Below the pieces are notes generated by a model, which worked only from the letters and a program-made list of their open reading frames with translations, did not search any database and was not told the origin of the DNA. Of a stretch of 64,000 bases of DNA, positions 16,542 to 24,307 are shown in pieces; positions within the stretch are counted from its first letter, which is position 1, and the number at the start of each line of letters is the position of its first letter. This DNA is from Thermoprotei archaeon. Its GTDB lineage: Archaea > Thermoproteota > Thermoprotei > QMSL01. The DNA is taken from assembly GCA_003650925.1 (NCBI GenBank), contig QMSP01000004.1:1-64000 (forward strand). Direction: 5' to 3'. A program made the position numbers and the translations under genes.

Positions 16542-17055
16542 CTTCCTCTTTGAGCATGACATAGCAGTCCTCCCCATCGTTGTAATATCCCTTTATGACA
16601 TAGGCTTTTCTAAAACCAAGCCTCTCATACAGATGCTGAGCTGGAGTATTACTAACTCTAACCTCAAGTCGATAAATTCTTGCTCCCTTCTCCTTGAGCC
16701 TTTTCATTATCTCTTTCATAAGAATGCTTCCAATACCTCTCCTTCTATAGTCGGGGTGGACGGCTATGTTAAGTATATGGCCTATGACATCCCATCGAAT
16801 AGCACCTATTACATAACCTACGACCTTATCGCCATATACAGCCACGAGAAAGGTATCATTATGGAAAAGAGCAAGAGTTCTAAGGAGGTCAGGAGGATAT
16901 GGATCTTTAAATGAAGCCCTCTCTATGTCATACACCTGCTCTAAGTCCTCTAGCTTGACATTCCTTATCCTTATCAAGCTTCCATCCTTTAGCCTCACCT
17001 CAACAGTGGCCTTCTTTAGCATCAAGCTAGTATTCGCAGAACCCTTATTAATCAC
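16528..17055 (-). CDS. GNAT N-acetyltransferase (RimI/Ard1-like)
   Basis: Probably acetylates protein N-termini or ribosomal proteins. The 175-residue GNAT fold has the acetyl-CoA loop RRRGIGSILM near residue 112, NIAVHPDYR before it, and the RLEVRVSNTPAQHLYERLGF motif typical of the RimI/Ard1 group near residues 131-152. Archaeal Ard1 acts broadly on N-termini. It lies between two radical SAM genes in a minus-strand run. Confidence 0.88.
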   Translation of the reverse strand: MINKGSANTSLMLKKATVEVRLKDGSLIRIRNVKLEDLEQVYDIERASFKDPYPPDLLRTLALFHNDTFLVAVYGDKVVGYVIGAIRWDVIGHILNIAVHPDYRRRGIGSILMKEIMKRLKEKGARIYRLEVRVSNTPAQHLYERLGFRKAYVIKGYYNDGEDCYVMLKEEDEKT

Positions 17056-17061
17056 TCACTC

Positions 17062-18093
17062 CTAAATCATGGGTCTCGCTACTAAGATGTTATCCTTAGT
17101 CCTGATGACCCTAGCTTTTACCCAGGACCCTATGGATAGACCTCTGGCGTCGACCAAAGTCACGGCCAATCCTCTGGCCACACCGAGCATTTCTCCTTTA
17201 AGCCAGCCTGGAGCTACTATTTTAACTCTTACTTTCTCTCCAACCTTGAATGGGATAGGCAATCTTCTCATAGGCTTTATTCCGAAGTCCTCAGGTCTGA
17301 GTACCAGCTTCACTGAATACTTCCTCTCAAGAGCTCTTAGCCTTGAGTAGAATTCTCTCCAGCTCATGGATCTTACACCCTTAGGCTTTCTTCCATGCCT
17401 ATGGGGAACATACTTTTGAATGCCTAAGGGAGGCCATCGCTTTCCAGCGCCTATTTTGAGAGCAAACTCTATCAGCTTAGGTATATCATCGTCGTTTATG
17501 CCAGGAACCCATACTGGAGCTATTAGGAGGTCCATCTTACATGATCTTGCTATGTATTCAGCCATTTCCTTTACCTTCTCTACGTCGTACTCCTTGGTGC
17601 CAGCAAGAAGCTTAGCCTTATCTGGATCTAGTGAATCTATTGACAAGTTTATCCTGGAAAGGCCTGCCTCGTCTAAATCGTCCAAGATCTTCTCATTAAG
17701 TAAGGCTCCATGAGTTTGAAGAGAGACCACTTCAACTCCTTTAATAGAGGACAGCTCCTGTACTAGATCAACAAGCCTAGGATATGTAAGAGGGTCGCCT
17801 ACAGTATCTATATGAGCTTCTATGTCTCTTGCCCCCTTGTACTTCACTAGCTTCTTGAAGACCTCAACCATGTAGTCAAGCTCGACTATGTACTCTGAAA
17901 GTCTTCTCCTGGACTTCGGCCCAGCATCCGTAGAGCAGAAAATGCAAGAGAGAGGGCAAAGACTTGTAGGCCTAATCTGTATCACATTGGTTCCTCTGTC
18001 TATAAGACCATAGGCTATGCAGCCTATAAGAGGTATCCCAGAGCTTGCCTCTACTTCCACTAGATATTTACCACTATGAAGTTCTCTTATCAT
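17062..18093 (-). CDS. Radical SAM protein with C-terminal TRAM domain, COG2100 type
   Basis: A 343-residue protein with the cluster motif CPLSCIFC near residue 47, IDTVGDPLTYP, and a C-terminal beta-rich domain (about 285-343, KVGEKVRVKIVAPGWLKGEMLGVARG) that looks like TRAM, an RNA-binding module. This suggests modification of RNA, possibly tRNA, but the substrate is not known. Its start overlaps the end of the nucleotidyltransferase gene by 4 bases (ATGA), indicating translational coupling. Confidence 0.82.
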   Translation of the reverse strand: MIRELHSGKYLVEVEASSGIPLIGCIAYGLIDRGTNVIQIRPTSLCPLSCIFCSTDAGPKSRRRLSEYIVELDYMVEVFKKLVKYKGARDIEAHIDTVGDPLTYPRLVDLVQELSSIKGVEVVSLQTHGALLNEKILDDLDEAGLSRINLSIDSLDPDKAKLLAGTKEYDVEKVKEMAEYIARSCKMDLLIAPVWVPGINDDDIPKLIEFALKIGAGKRWPPLGIQKYVPHRHGRKPKGVRSMSWREFYSRLRALERKYSVKLVLRPEDFGIKPMRRLPIPFKVGEKVRVKIVAPGWLKGEMLGVARGLAVTLVDARGLSIGSWVKARVIRTKDNILVARPMI

Positions 18094-18809
18094 ACGGGTT
18101 CAGCTTCCCTCAGCTTTTTCTTTACTTGAGGCTTATCTCTAGCTATCCTTTCAAGGGCTTCTTCAAAGCTCTCCTCAGGCAATAACAACTCCTTCAAGAA
18201 GACTCCTGTTCTACCAACCTCATCTCTTCTAGTCAGCACATATACCCTCTCCTTAACGATATCAATGGAGACCTTCAAAATCTTGGCTACCTCATGTTCC
18301 CTACCAATTATAGGCCACTCATCATGGCCGTAAGGTCTAGGCTCTATCATCATAAGCCTCTTGTCTACTCCTGGAACTCTAATGTCTCTTTTAAGCTCAT
18401 CAAGAGTTAACTCACCACCAAACCTATAGAATTCTCTCTCGAGCTTGGTCATTCTTGTCAAGGGGAAGGTTATGATTGTCAGCTCATCAAGGTATATATG
18501 CCCTTTTATCACATGCCATGGTGTGGCCTGAGTTATCATCCTAGCGTATATCTTAAAACCAGCTTGTTCAAGGGCCAGCTCAACTTTATAGGAGGGAACG
18601 TTAAGAGGTATGAATACGTCGATATCACTTTCCTTCGTGACATCACCTCTGGCTACGCTTCCATGCACTATAGCAGGAAGGCCTGCAGCATTGAGGACTT
18701 TCATGATGCGCATAGCCTTACTCCTAAGCAGCCTAAGCAGATTCCATCTATCATCTGAATACACCACCTGGATGCGATCACCAACTCTTATAGGCTTTTT
18801 GACCCTCAT
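18090..18809 (-). CDS. Predicted nucleotidyltransferase, COG2413 type
   Basis: An archaeal protein with a Pol-beta-type nucleotidyltransferase core: GSVARGD and ESDIDVFI supply the GS loop and the catalytic DxD pair. The substrate is unknown. The open frame extends to a TTG at 18860, but that would overlap the divergent gene. I prefer the ATG at 18809 (MRVKKPIRVGDR), which leaves room for a TATA-like TTTAAA upstream and gives about 239 residues. Coupled by ATGA to the TRAM radical SAM gene downstream. Confidence 0.78.
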   Translation of the reverse strand: MRVKKPIRVGDRIQVVYSDDRWNLLRLLRSKAMRIMKVLNAAGLPAIVHGSVARGDVTKESDIDVFIPLNVPSYKVELALEQAGFKIYARMITQATPWHVIKGHIYLDELTIITFPLTRMTKLEREFYRFGGELTLDELKRDIRVPGVDKRLMMIEPRPYGHDEWPIIGREHEVAKILKVSIDIVKERVYVLTRRDEVGRTGVFLKELLLPEESFEEALERIARDKPQVKKKLREAEPV

Positions 18810-18863
18810 GCCGCTTACGTTTAAATCCTCATTCCAACTTTTAAACTTTAGGTGTTTCAATTG

Positions 18864-19781
18864 ATGTGCGCTATGTGCAGAAGAAATGTGGCGAAGTACA
18901 TCTTGCCAACTGGAGAAGCCCTATGTGATAGATGTTTGATTAGGAGAGTTATGAGCAGGGTTAGAAGGGCTATATCAAGATATAGGATGTTCAAGCCAAC
19001 CGATAGGATAATGCTGTGTGTTAATGGCAGTCTTGAGAGCCTTGTAATGCTCGATGTCATGTACTCTTTAGAGAGGGAATATCCTACAGCAAGCCTAGTT
19101 GCCTGTCTTGTTGATGAGGGAAGGTTTGAAGAGGAGCATTTGAAGGAAATACGGAGGAAGGTTGAGGAGTATGGTATAGAGCTCATAGAGGATAGCTTCA
19201 AGGAAAGATACGGCATGGACATCACGAGCTTGAGGAGCATAGAAGGCGCTGATCCTTGTGAATTGTGCAGGAGTCTCAGGATGAATATAATCCTGAAGAT
19301 AGCTCAAGAGAACGAAGTCACAAGAATAGCTGTTGCGAGGAATATGGAATACGAGTGCTCAATAGCTATGCTAAGGCTCATAAGGGGTCTTGAGCCGCTT
19401 CCTCCATCACTTCGTGAGGGCTTTATAGCTAAGCCTATGCTTTACGTAAGCTACTATGAGATTGAGGCATATGCTCTCATAAAGGCTATGAAGTCACTAA
19501 GACCTAGCTGTCCCCTTGAGGATAAGAGCCTCATCAAATATCTCAGGTCAGAGCTAGTAGAACTTGATAGACGACATCCAGGAAGTCTATTCAGCATGAT
19601 AAGGAGCCTAGAAGATCTTGGAAGTCTAGAGGAGAAGGTTCACGAGTGTATTTACTGCGGCGAGATAGGTGTGGAGAAGGTTTGTAGTTCCTGTAGAATA
19701 TTAATTACGCGAGGCATAATCAAGAGCGGTTTCTCGGACGGCACTCTCCCCAGTTCGACGGCCACCCATGCCAGGGGATGA
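18864..19781 (+). CDS. TtcA/Ncs6-like protein with degenerate PP-loop
   Basis: Resembles the Ncs6/TtcA family that 2-thiolates tRNA. It has an N-terminal zinc finger (CAMC and CDRC), a central CELC pair, and a C-terminal zinc finger (CIYC and CSSC). In the family the ATP-binding PP-loop reads SGGxDS; here the matching place reads NGSLES (about residues 54-59), so two glycine/serine positions and the Asp have changed. It may be a divergent or inactive paralogue. ATG at 18864 is preceded by AGGTG; a GTG at 18852 is the alternative. The last 25 bases overlap SRP RNA on the other strand. Confidence 0.72.
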   Translation: MCAMCRRNVAKYILPTGEALCDRCLIRRVMSRVRRAISRYRMFKPTDRIMLCVNGSLESLVMLDVMYSLEREYPTASLVACLVDEGRFEEEHLKEIRRKVEEYGIELIEDSFKERYGMDITSLRSIEGADPCELCRSLRMNIILKIAQENEVTRIAVARNMEYECSIAMLRLIRGLEPLPPSLREGFIAKPMLYVSYYEIEAYALIKAMKSLRPSCPLEDKSLIKYLRSELVELDRRHPGSLFSMIRSLEDLGSLEEKVHECIYCGEIGVEKVCSSCRILITRGIIKSGFSDGTLPSSTATHARG

Positions 19782-20073
19782 GTCAGCTCCTTCTCAACCC
19801 CGCTCCCCCGTGAACGCCGCCGCCTGGCCTTAGGGCCGCTCCCTTCCGGGCCTAACCCGTTTCGGCCAGTACAGCCGATTCGGCCCCTCTTCCGAGAGGC
19901 CTATCGGCCTACGGCGACCCCACGGGACGGGATATCATCGTCGGCCACTGACCTCCCCTGACAGGGGCGACCGCCTCCCTGGGGATGATTGCGGTGCCGC
20001 CGTAACCCCCGTTTGCGGCTCACGGGCCTCACGCCCGTGAGAGGGGAGGGGTAGCCCCCTCACCGCGGCCGTC
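19757..20073 (-). ncRNA. ffs: SRP RNA (7S RNA)
   Basis: A 317-base GC-rich transcript. The S-domain signature, GTTAGGCCCGGAAGGGAGC followed by GGCCCTAAGG, is the SRP54-binding helix 8 with its GGAAG and GGGAGC faces. The ends GACGGCC and GGCCGTC pair as helix 1, and the Alu-domain segments GGTGAGGGGGCT and CCCCTCCCC follow the 5' end. It is unlinked to FtsY, its receptor, which is at 42.3-43.2 kb. A TATA element lies upstream on the minus strand. Confidence 0.93.
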
Positions 20074-20106
20074 CTTCGAGCCGCTCCCGTTCTAGCTATT
20101 AGTAAG

Positions 20107-20122
20107 AGCTTTAATAAGCTTG
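20107..20122 (-). promoter_or_regulatory. TATA/BRE promoter of SRP RNA
   Basis: GCAAGCTTATTAAAGC on the minus strand, about 40 bases before the mature end, implies a leader of about 14 bases. It shares the AAGCTTATTA core with the 5S promoter. Confidence 0.5.
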
Positions 20123-20141
20123 CTGCTCAATAATCAATAAT

Positions 20142-20202
20142 GGCTCAATGAAGTAGGATAACCTGACTGACCTCATGATGATAGACCTCGAGGCTGAGAG
20201 CC
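20142..20202 (+). ncRNA. Box C/D guide sRNA
   Basis: The elements occur in the right order and spacing. GGCTC (20142-20146) pairs with GAGCC (20198-20202) as terminal stem. Box C-like AATGAAG is at 20147-20153, box D' CTGA at 20167-20170, box C' ATGATGA at 20175-20181 and box D CTGA at 20194-20197. The two guide stretches are 13 bases (20154-20166) and 12 bases (20182-20193), as expected for 2'-O-methylation guides. Box C deviates from RTGATGA. The rRNA or tRNA targets were not determined. Confidence 0.6.
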
Positions 20203-20525
20203 AATTTGGAGATAGAGAGGATGGTGCTTAGCAATAATTGACATGGAAGAGTTTCTCATCCCTTAATAGAGCTATATGCGCGAGTGTTTTGAAAATTCTA
20301 AAAGTCTACTTTACACCGCCTCATCTACTTGCAGTGCAGTTAGTCATTCGTACTTTTAGATGTGACTTCCCAACTATGACGCTGGATAGAAAGTTGACAG
20401 CGTATGACTGAAAAACCTTATTCTAGCATAAGCTCTATAAAGACTCATTGTGATAGTGCTCTGGATAGGATTGGCTCTCTTACTTACCATGGAATGGCTA
20501 CGTGAACCATATGGTATTTCGAGGG
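20203..20525. other. Non-coding stretch with nothing recognised
   Basis: About 320 bases between the C/D sRNA and the histone promoter. No credible reading frame, repeat or RNA fold was seen in either strand. Confidence 0.5.
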
Positions 20526-20540
20526 AAAAATATATTAACC
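20526..20540 (+). promoter_or_regulatory. TATA box of the histone gene
   Basis: AAAAATATATTAACC is centred about 40 bases before the histone ATG, giving an expected leader of about 14 bases with a GGTGAG ribosome-binding site. Confidence 0.5.
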
Positions 20541-20572
20541 TCTAGCCCTATGTTTCAACTTGGTGAGAAGAT

Positions 20573-20812
20573 ATGCCTCAGAGGAGGCAGCCACTTAGTG
20601 TGAGAAGATTCTTTGAGGAGCTTAAGAAGGACTACCCACAGGTAACCAAGATGAGCTTGAAAGCTGAGAGGCTAGCGCACGAGCTCACCTTGGACTTCGC
20701 AAGGAAACTTGTAAAGCGAGCAATTGAGATAGCTGCCGCTAAGAAGACTAAGACAGTACTTGACAGGCACATAAAGGAGGCCTATGCAGACTTAACAGCA
20801 AGCATCAAGTAG
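20573..20812 (+). CDS. Archaeal histone
   Basis: A 79-residue histone-fold protein that wraps and compacts DNA. The fold covers helix 1 (RRFFEELKKDYPQVTKMS), the long central helix (AERLAHELTLDFARKLVKRAIEIAA) and the last helix with the conserved RHIKEAYADL. The loop TKTVLDRHI matches the T-x-x-x-D/R-H-I pattern of archaeal and H4-like histones. A short N-terminal extension is rich in Arg and Gln. Single gene with its own promoter. Histones are absent from most Sulfolobales, which helps place the organism. Confidence 0.88.
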   Translation: MPQRRQPLSVRRFFEELKKDYPQVTKMSLKAERLAHELTLDFARKLVKRAIEIAAAKKTKTVLDRHIKEAYADLTASIK

Positions 20813-21014
20813 AGTGTCAACCTTCAAAATTTATCTGAACAACTCCTAATTTTTACCCTTCAAACATTCTTTAATAATAGCCCTCATAATCTTGAAGCCT
20901 CTAAGTCGCACATTAAACAACTTGAAATAACACTAGTCGAGTTATATAGCCTAAGCCTTAAATTAGACCAGTTAACTACTCATAATCGGGCTGTCAGATC
21001 AATAACGTGGATTC

Positions 21015-21103
21015 GCCGGGGTCGCCTAGCCAGGTAGGGCGCGGGTCTGCTAAGCCCGTGGGGCATCGCCCCCGCGCGGGTTCAAATCCCGCCCCCGGCG
21101 CCA
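21015..21103 (+). tRNA. tRNA-Ser (GCT)
   Basis: Acceptor stem GCCGGGG with CCCCGGC, loop CTGCTAA giving anticodon GCT, a long variable arm (class II, serine), T arm GGGTTCAAATCCC and an encoded CCA. No intron is visible; the 89 bases include CCA. Confidence 0.93.
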
Positions 21104-21175
21104 TATCTTTATCGCGCTCCAATTTCTCACTCCAAGCTCCATGACCATATCCATCTAAGTACTACTTCCGAGGTT

Positions 21176-21530
21176 CTAGCTCTCTTCATGAAAGGAATGC
21201 TTCACCAGCGCTAATACACTAATGAGTACCATGGTCCTCTTCATGTGTTTGGCAGCTATGCTGGAAGATTCTTCAATTAGTTTTCCTAACTTCACAAGCA
21301 TTTTTCTCTCATGAGGCCCCTAGCTATTCTTCCACGAGGTTAGCCTAGCTTCTTCGTCGTCATATCCCTTGCAGCATTTGTCTGCCCCTTGAACTTCTTT
21401 GGCGTACGAGCTCATGTCATGCTCATTGAAGATGAGCCTACAAGCCATTTATGTTGCACATGCTGTCTAGCATCTTTGAGTGATATCTCTAAGCTTCACA
21501 TCCTTTCACGACTGAGAGCGGATAGTCCAT
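21176..21530 (-). pseudogene. Possible decayed gene with in-frame stops
   Basis: Reading the minus strand from an ATG at 21530 gives MDYPLSVVKGCEA. After a one-base frame change, a long stretch with coding-like composition follows (including NEHDMSSYAKEV, ADKCCKGYDDEEAR and KMLVKLGKLIEESS), broken by stops TAG, TAA and TAG. The stretch around the last in-frame TAG reads continuously on both sides. This looks like the remnant of a small cysteine-containing helical protein. Chance coding is possible. Confidence 0.3.
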
Positions 21531-21668
21531 AAGGCAGAGAGGCTTAAGGACCTAAAATTCCAAAGTACCAACAGCTACGGTACGATGTCCTCTGATAGTA
21601 TTCAATGAGCCTATGAGAGCTCCGTTATAAAGCTTATAATAGCCAGAAACCTGAACCTCTTTACGAGG

Positions 21669-22655
21669 ATGAGAAGAAGCATGAGATACAGCTTCCCTGT
21701 TTCGCCTAAGGAGAATATGCTGCTGGCGCTGGATCACGAAGAGCCATACTGGCTTCCATGTCCCATGTTTGATGGGTCTGTCATCGTGGTTAGGCACGGA
21801 TTAAAAGAGCATTGTATCGAAGGTAAAGACGACTGGGGAGTTATGTGGAAACTACGTGACCCAAGGTCAGGAAGCTTTCCTGTGTTTCACCCCATAAGAA
21901 GCCCTGACATGATTGACAAATATCAGTTTCCATCTCTAAAGGGCATAGGGCTATTGAAGGAGGATGAGCGGTTATTATCGAGGATTAATCGAGATGAGGT
22001 ACTAGTCGCTGGAGATAATGGCTGGGGGCTCTTTGAGAGAGCATGGCTCTTAGTAGGCATGGAGCGACTCTTCATATGGTCTTACAAGTATCCTGATGCT
22101 GTTAAGGAGCTCATTGAGAGAATTGCTGAGGTAAAGATAAGATTGAGTGAAATACTCATTGAGGAGGCTAATGTAGACATAATACTATACGGTGACGATT
22201 GGGGAATGGAGACCAGGCTTCTCTTCTCTCCTAAATGGTGGCGTGAATTCATCAAGCCATGGCAGACCAAGCTGTACAGAGTTGTGAAGAGCTATGGAGT
22301 TTTCATTTATCAGCACAGTGATGGTAAAGTAGAGGATCTCATTCCTGATCTAGTCGAGCTAGGAGTAGATATACTCAACATACAAGTGGAATGTAATTCC
22401 TGGCCATCGATAAAGAAAAGGTACGGGGATAGATTGACTCTATGGGGTGGAGTTAGTGCACGCACTCTTGACATAGGAAAACCTGAGGATGTCATGAGAG
22501 AAGTCTCCCTGGTTGCTGAAATGGGCAGGAAAGGAGGCATAATACTGGCTCCTGGTCATAGTCTTGAATATCCACCCGAGAACATAGACGCTATGAGGAG
22601 AGCATGGATGGAGAAATGTTGGTATAAGATAAAGCGTGCAGGACACGCTAACTGA
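21669..22655 (+). CDS. Uroporphyrinogen decarboxylase-family protein (UroD-like methyltransferase)
   Basis: A 328-residue TIM-barrel protein of the UroD/MtaA/CmuA superfamily. DDWGVMW near residue 55, GDDWGMETRLLFSPKWWREFIKPW near residue 178 and HSDGKVEDLIPDLVELGVDILN near residue 218 fit this group, whose members commonly move methyl groups in corrinoid systems. The N-terminus lacks the Arg-rich substrate loop of heme-pathway UroD, so a role in heme synthesis is unlikely. No corrinoid protein lies beside it. A possible start a few codons downstream (MRYSF) cannot be excluded. Confidence 0.75.
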   Translation: MRRSMRYSFPVSPKENMLLALDHEEPYWLPCPMFDGSVIVVRHGLKEHCIEGKDDWGVMWKLRDPRSGSFPVFHPIRSPDMIDKYQFPSLKGIGLLKEDERLLSRINRDEVLVAGDNGWGLFERAWLLVGMERLFIWSYKYPDAVKELIERIAEVKIRLSEILIEEANVDIILYGDDWGMETRLLFSPKWWREFIKPWQTKLYRVVKSYGVFIYQHSDGKVEDLIPDLVELGVDILNIQVECNSWPSIKKRYGDRLTLWGGVSARTLDIGKPEDVMREVSLVAEMGRKGGIILAPGHSLEYPPENIDAMRRAWMEKCWYKIKRAGHAN

Positions 22656-22834
22656 AATGAGAGCTGTATGCAGCGACAAACATCAGTTTTCAGCAAGGCT
22701 AACCTTAAGCACTAATCGAAACATTATGTGCCCTCATTCTACAAGTGTAGTCTTTGAACGCTATAGATGGATGCAATGATACATTCTTCCTCTCGTACAA
22801 TCGAGAAGATAATGCTGGGAATAAGGCTTGGGGT

Positions 22835-22913
22835 TGGTGGGCCCGCGGGGATTTGAACCCCGGATCTCCGCCTCGTCAGAGCGGCGTCCTAGACCAGGCT
22901 AGACGACGGGCCC
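22835..22913 (-). tRNA. tRNA-Val (GAC)
   Basis: On the minus strand the acceptor stem is GGGCCCG with CGGGCCC. The anticodon loop CTGACGA gives anticodon GAC. The T arm is CGGGGTTCAAATCCCCG and CCA is encoded. No intron. Confidence 0.93.
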
Positions 22914-22934
22914 TTTCTAGCCTGTAGTTTTTCT

Positions 22935-22949
22935 TATTGCTAAAGGGGA
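22935..22949 (+). repeat. 15-base direct repeat, copy 1
   Basis: TATTGCTAAAGGGGA recurs exactly at 23285-23299, 350 bases downstream. The two copies bracket the interval containing the tRNA-Glu gene. Confidence 0.6.
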
Positions 22950-23148
22950 TTTAAGCTTGACTTCATGACGAGATATTTTAAGCGATATAGTTTTGTTACA
23001 TGAGCCTTTAGTTTTCATCTCGGTGTTCCATGATGTTCTCAAGGAGAGCTCTCTGGTTCAGACCTAGGACGCATCCTCTTATGTGTTTAAGTCGAAGAAG
23101 TGAGGCATGGAGAAAAGGAAATAAATCTTCGAACTCTATGAATAATGT

Positions 23149-23271
23149 GCCCCGGCCTAGTGGCTGCGCCGCGCGCCGCCAGTGATCTGGTGCGAGCCGG
23201 TCGTCTAGCCTGGTCAAGGATGCCGGCCTTTCGAGCCGAGGACCCGGGTTCAAATCCCGGCCGGGGCACCA
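23149..23271 (+). tRNA. tRNA-Glu (TTC) with a non-canonical intron after the 5' acceptor strand
   Basis: The first exon is GCCCCGG (23149-23155), the 5' acceptor strand. A 45-base GC-rich insert follows (23156-23200), then the rest of the tRNA from TCGTCTAGCC to the encoded CCA at 23271. Joined exons give a 78-base tRNA with loop CTTTCGA (anticodon TTC), T arm CCGGGTTCAAATCCCGG and 3' strand CCGGGGC that pairs with exon 1. The insert lies at about position 7/8. Because CCGG occurs at the end of both exon 1 and the intron, the exact boundaries can slide by up to 4 bases. The base of the anticodon stem shows a C-A mismatch. Confidence 0.85.
23156..23200 (+). other. Intron of tRNA-Glu
   Basis: A 45-base insert rich in GC, expected to be removed by the splicing endonuclease from a bulge-helix-bulge formed with exon sequence. 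Boundaries are uncertain by up to 4 bases because of the repeated CCGG. Confidence 0.7.
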
Positions 23272-23284
23272 TTTCCTTGCATAA

Positions 23285-23299
23285 TATTGCTAAAGGGGA
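23285..23299 (+). repeat. 15-base direct repeat, copy 2
   Basis: TATTGCTAAAGGGGA, identical to 22935-22949. Here AAGGGGA also serves as a likely ribosome-binding site for the next gene. Confidence 0.6.
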
Positions 23300-23302
23300 C
23301 TG

Positions 23303-24307
23303 TTGATGAGAGACATGAGAAGATTTATAGGATATGGATGGCAGGGATTAGTTCCTCCACAATATCTCATGCTCAAGAGACGCTTCAAGAGAGTAATCCT
23401 TGAGCCTCCTGATTATAACCCAGGCTCTTGGAGAGGTGCAGGAAAAGTACTGGTTGACTATGATTCTCATGAGTTCTGGTTGACGACAAGGCCTAGAAGA
23501 AGACCTCCACTTAGAGGATATGCTGTGGAGATCTACTCATCAAGGAACGGTGAAGACTATGCTCTTGAGTTGACCATCAGCAAGGAAGAGCTCAGCGAGA
23601 TCTGCAAGCTCAGGATATTGAGCATAGAGGGGCAGCAGCTCTTGAGAGATCCCCTTACTGGAAAGTATCATCTATACCTGGCAGTTGATGTGGATAGGCC
23701 TCCAAGGCCTGGATGGGACACACTATTGCTTGTGGCTGATGACCCTAAGGGGCCATGGGAATCAAAGGGATTAGTTATAAGAAGAGATGCCGTCTTCGAC
23801 ATAGCTGAAGCAAGAGACGCTACTATAGATATCATAGATGGAAGATACTTTGCTCTCTACAAGGCTAACGATGGACTTCATGTGAGGATGGCCTTGGCTG
23901 TGAGCCATGATGGAGTTGAGTGGAAGAAACTGGGAGTACTTAGTGTTGATGGTAGTGAACCCTATACTTACTTTCTGCTCTATGGTAGAATATTGAGTGG
24001 AGGACTGGGGATAGTATTCATGGGGTTTGAAAGCATCTACGTGGTCAAGGGTGCTGCTGTCTCCAATACCTTCTCGTCTTACATTATAGACTACAGGAAT
24101 ATGAACTTGGAGACTTTGTTCAAGTCCTGGTGGAAGCCTCTATCACCCTATGAAAGGACAGACTATCCTGTACATAGCTATGCTGATATAGTCTACGACC
24201 CCTTCAGGAATAGGATACTGATTTACATAGAGGCTATAGACCCGAGGAGTATAGGCCTAAATGAGGAGGTTGACAGATTGCTGTTATATGAAGTTCCCCT
24301 TGAATGA
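23303..24307 (+). CDS. Five-bladed beta-propeller protein, glycosyl hydrolase 43/130-like
   Basis: A 334-residue beta-rich protein. Motifs such as DPLTGKYHLYLAVD, DDPKGPWESKGLVI, EARDATIDIIDGRYFALYKA and SHDGVEWKKLGVL are typical of five-bladed-propeller glycosidases and phosphorylases (GH43, GH130 and relatives). No signal peptide is visible, so it should act in the cytosol. The family and sugar cannot be fixed by eye. The start is TTG at 23303 or ATG at 23306. Confidence 0.7.
   Translation: MMRDMRRFIGYGWQGLVPPQYLMLKRRFKRVILEPPDYNPGSWRGAGKVLVDYDSHEFWLTTRPRRRPPLRGYAVEIYSSRNGEDYALELTISKEELSEICKLRILSIEGQQLLRDPLTGKYHLYLAVDVDRPPRPGWDTLLLVADDPKGPWESKGLVIRRDAVFDIAEARDATIDIIDGRYFALYKANDGLHVRMALAVSHDGVEWKKLGVLSVDGSEPYTYFLLYGRILSGGLGIVFMGFESIYVVKGAAVSNTFSSYIIDYRNMNLETLFKSWWKPLSPYERTDYPVHSYADIVYDPFRNRILIYIEAIDPRSIGLNEEVDRLLLYEVPLE

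Noticed and set aside
21552-21797. An 81-codon minus-strand frame opposite the start of the UroD-like gene
   Set aside because: Its coding half is the antisense of the conserved UroD-like N-terminus and the rest has no recognisable features.
22976-23272. Two minus-strand frames covering the tRNA-Glu gene, with Arg-rich translations
   Set aside because: They are translations of the antisense of a tRNA and its intron; the GC-rich RNA explains the open frames.
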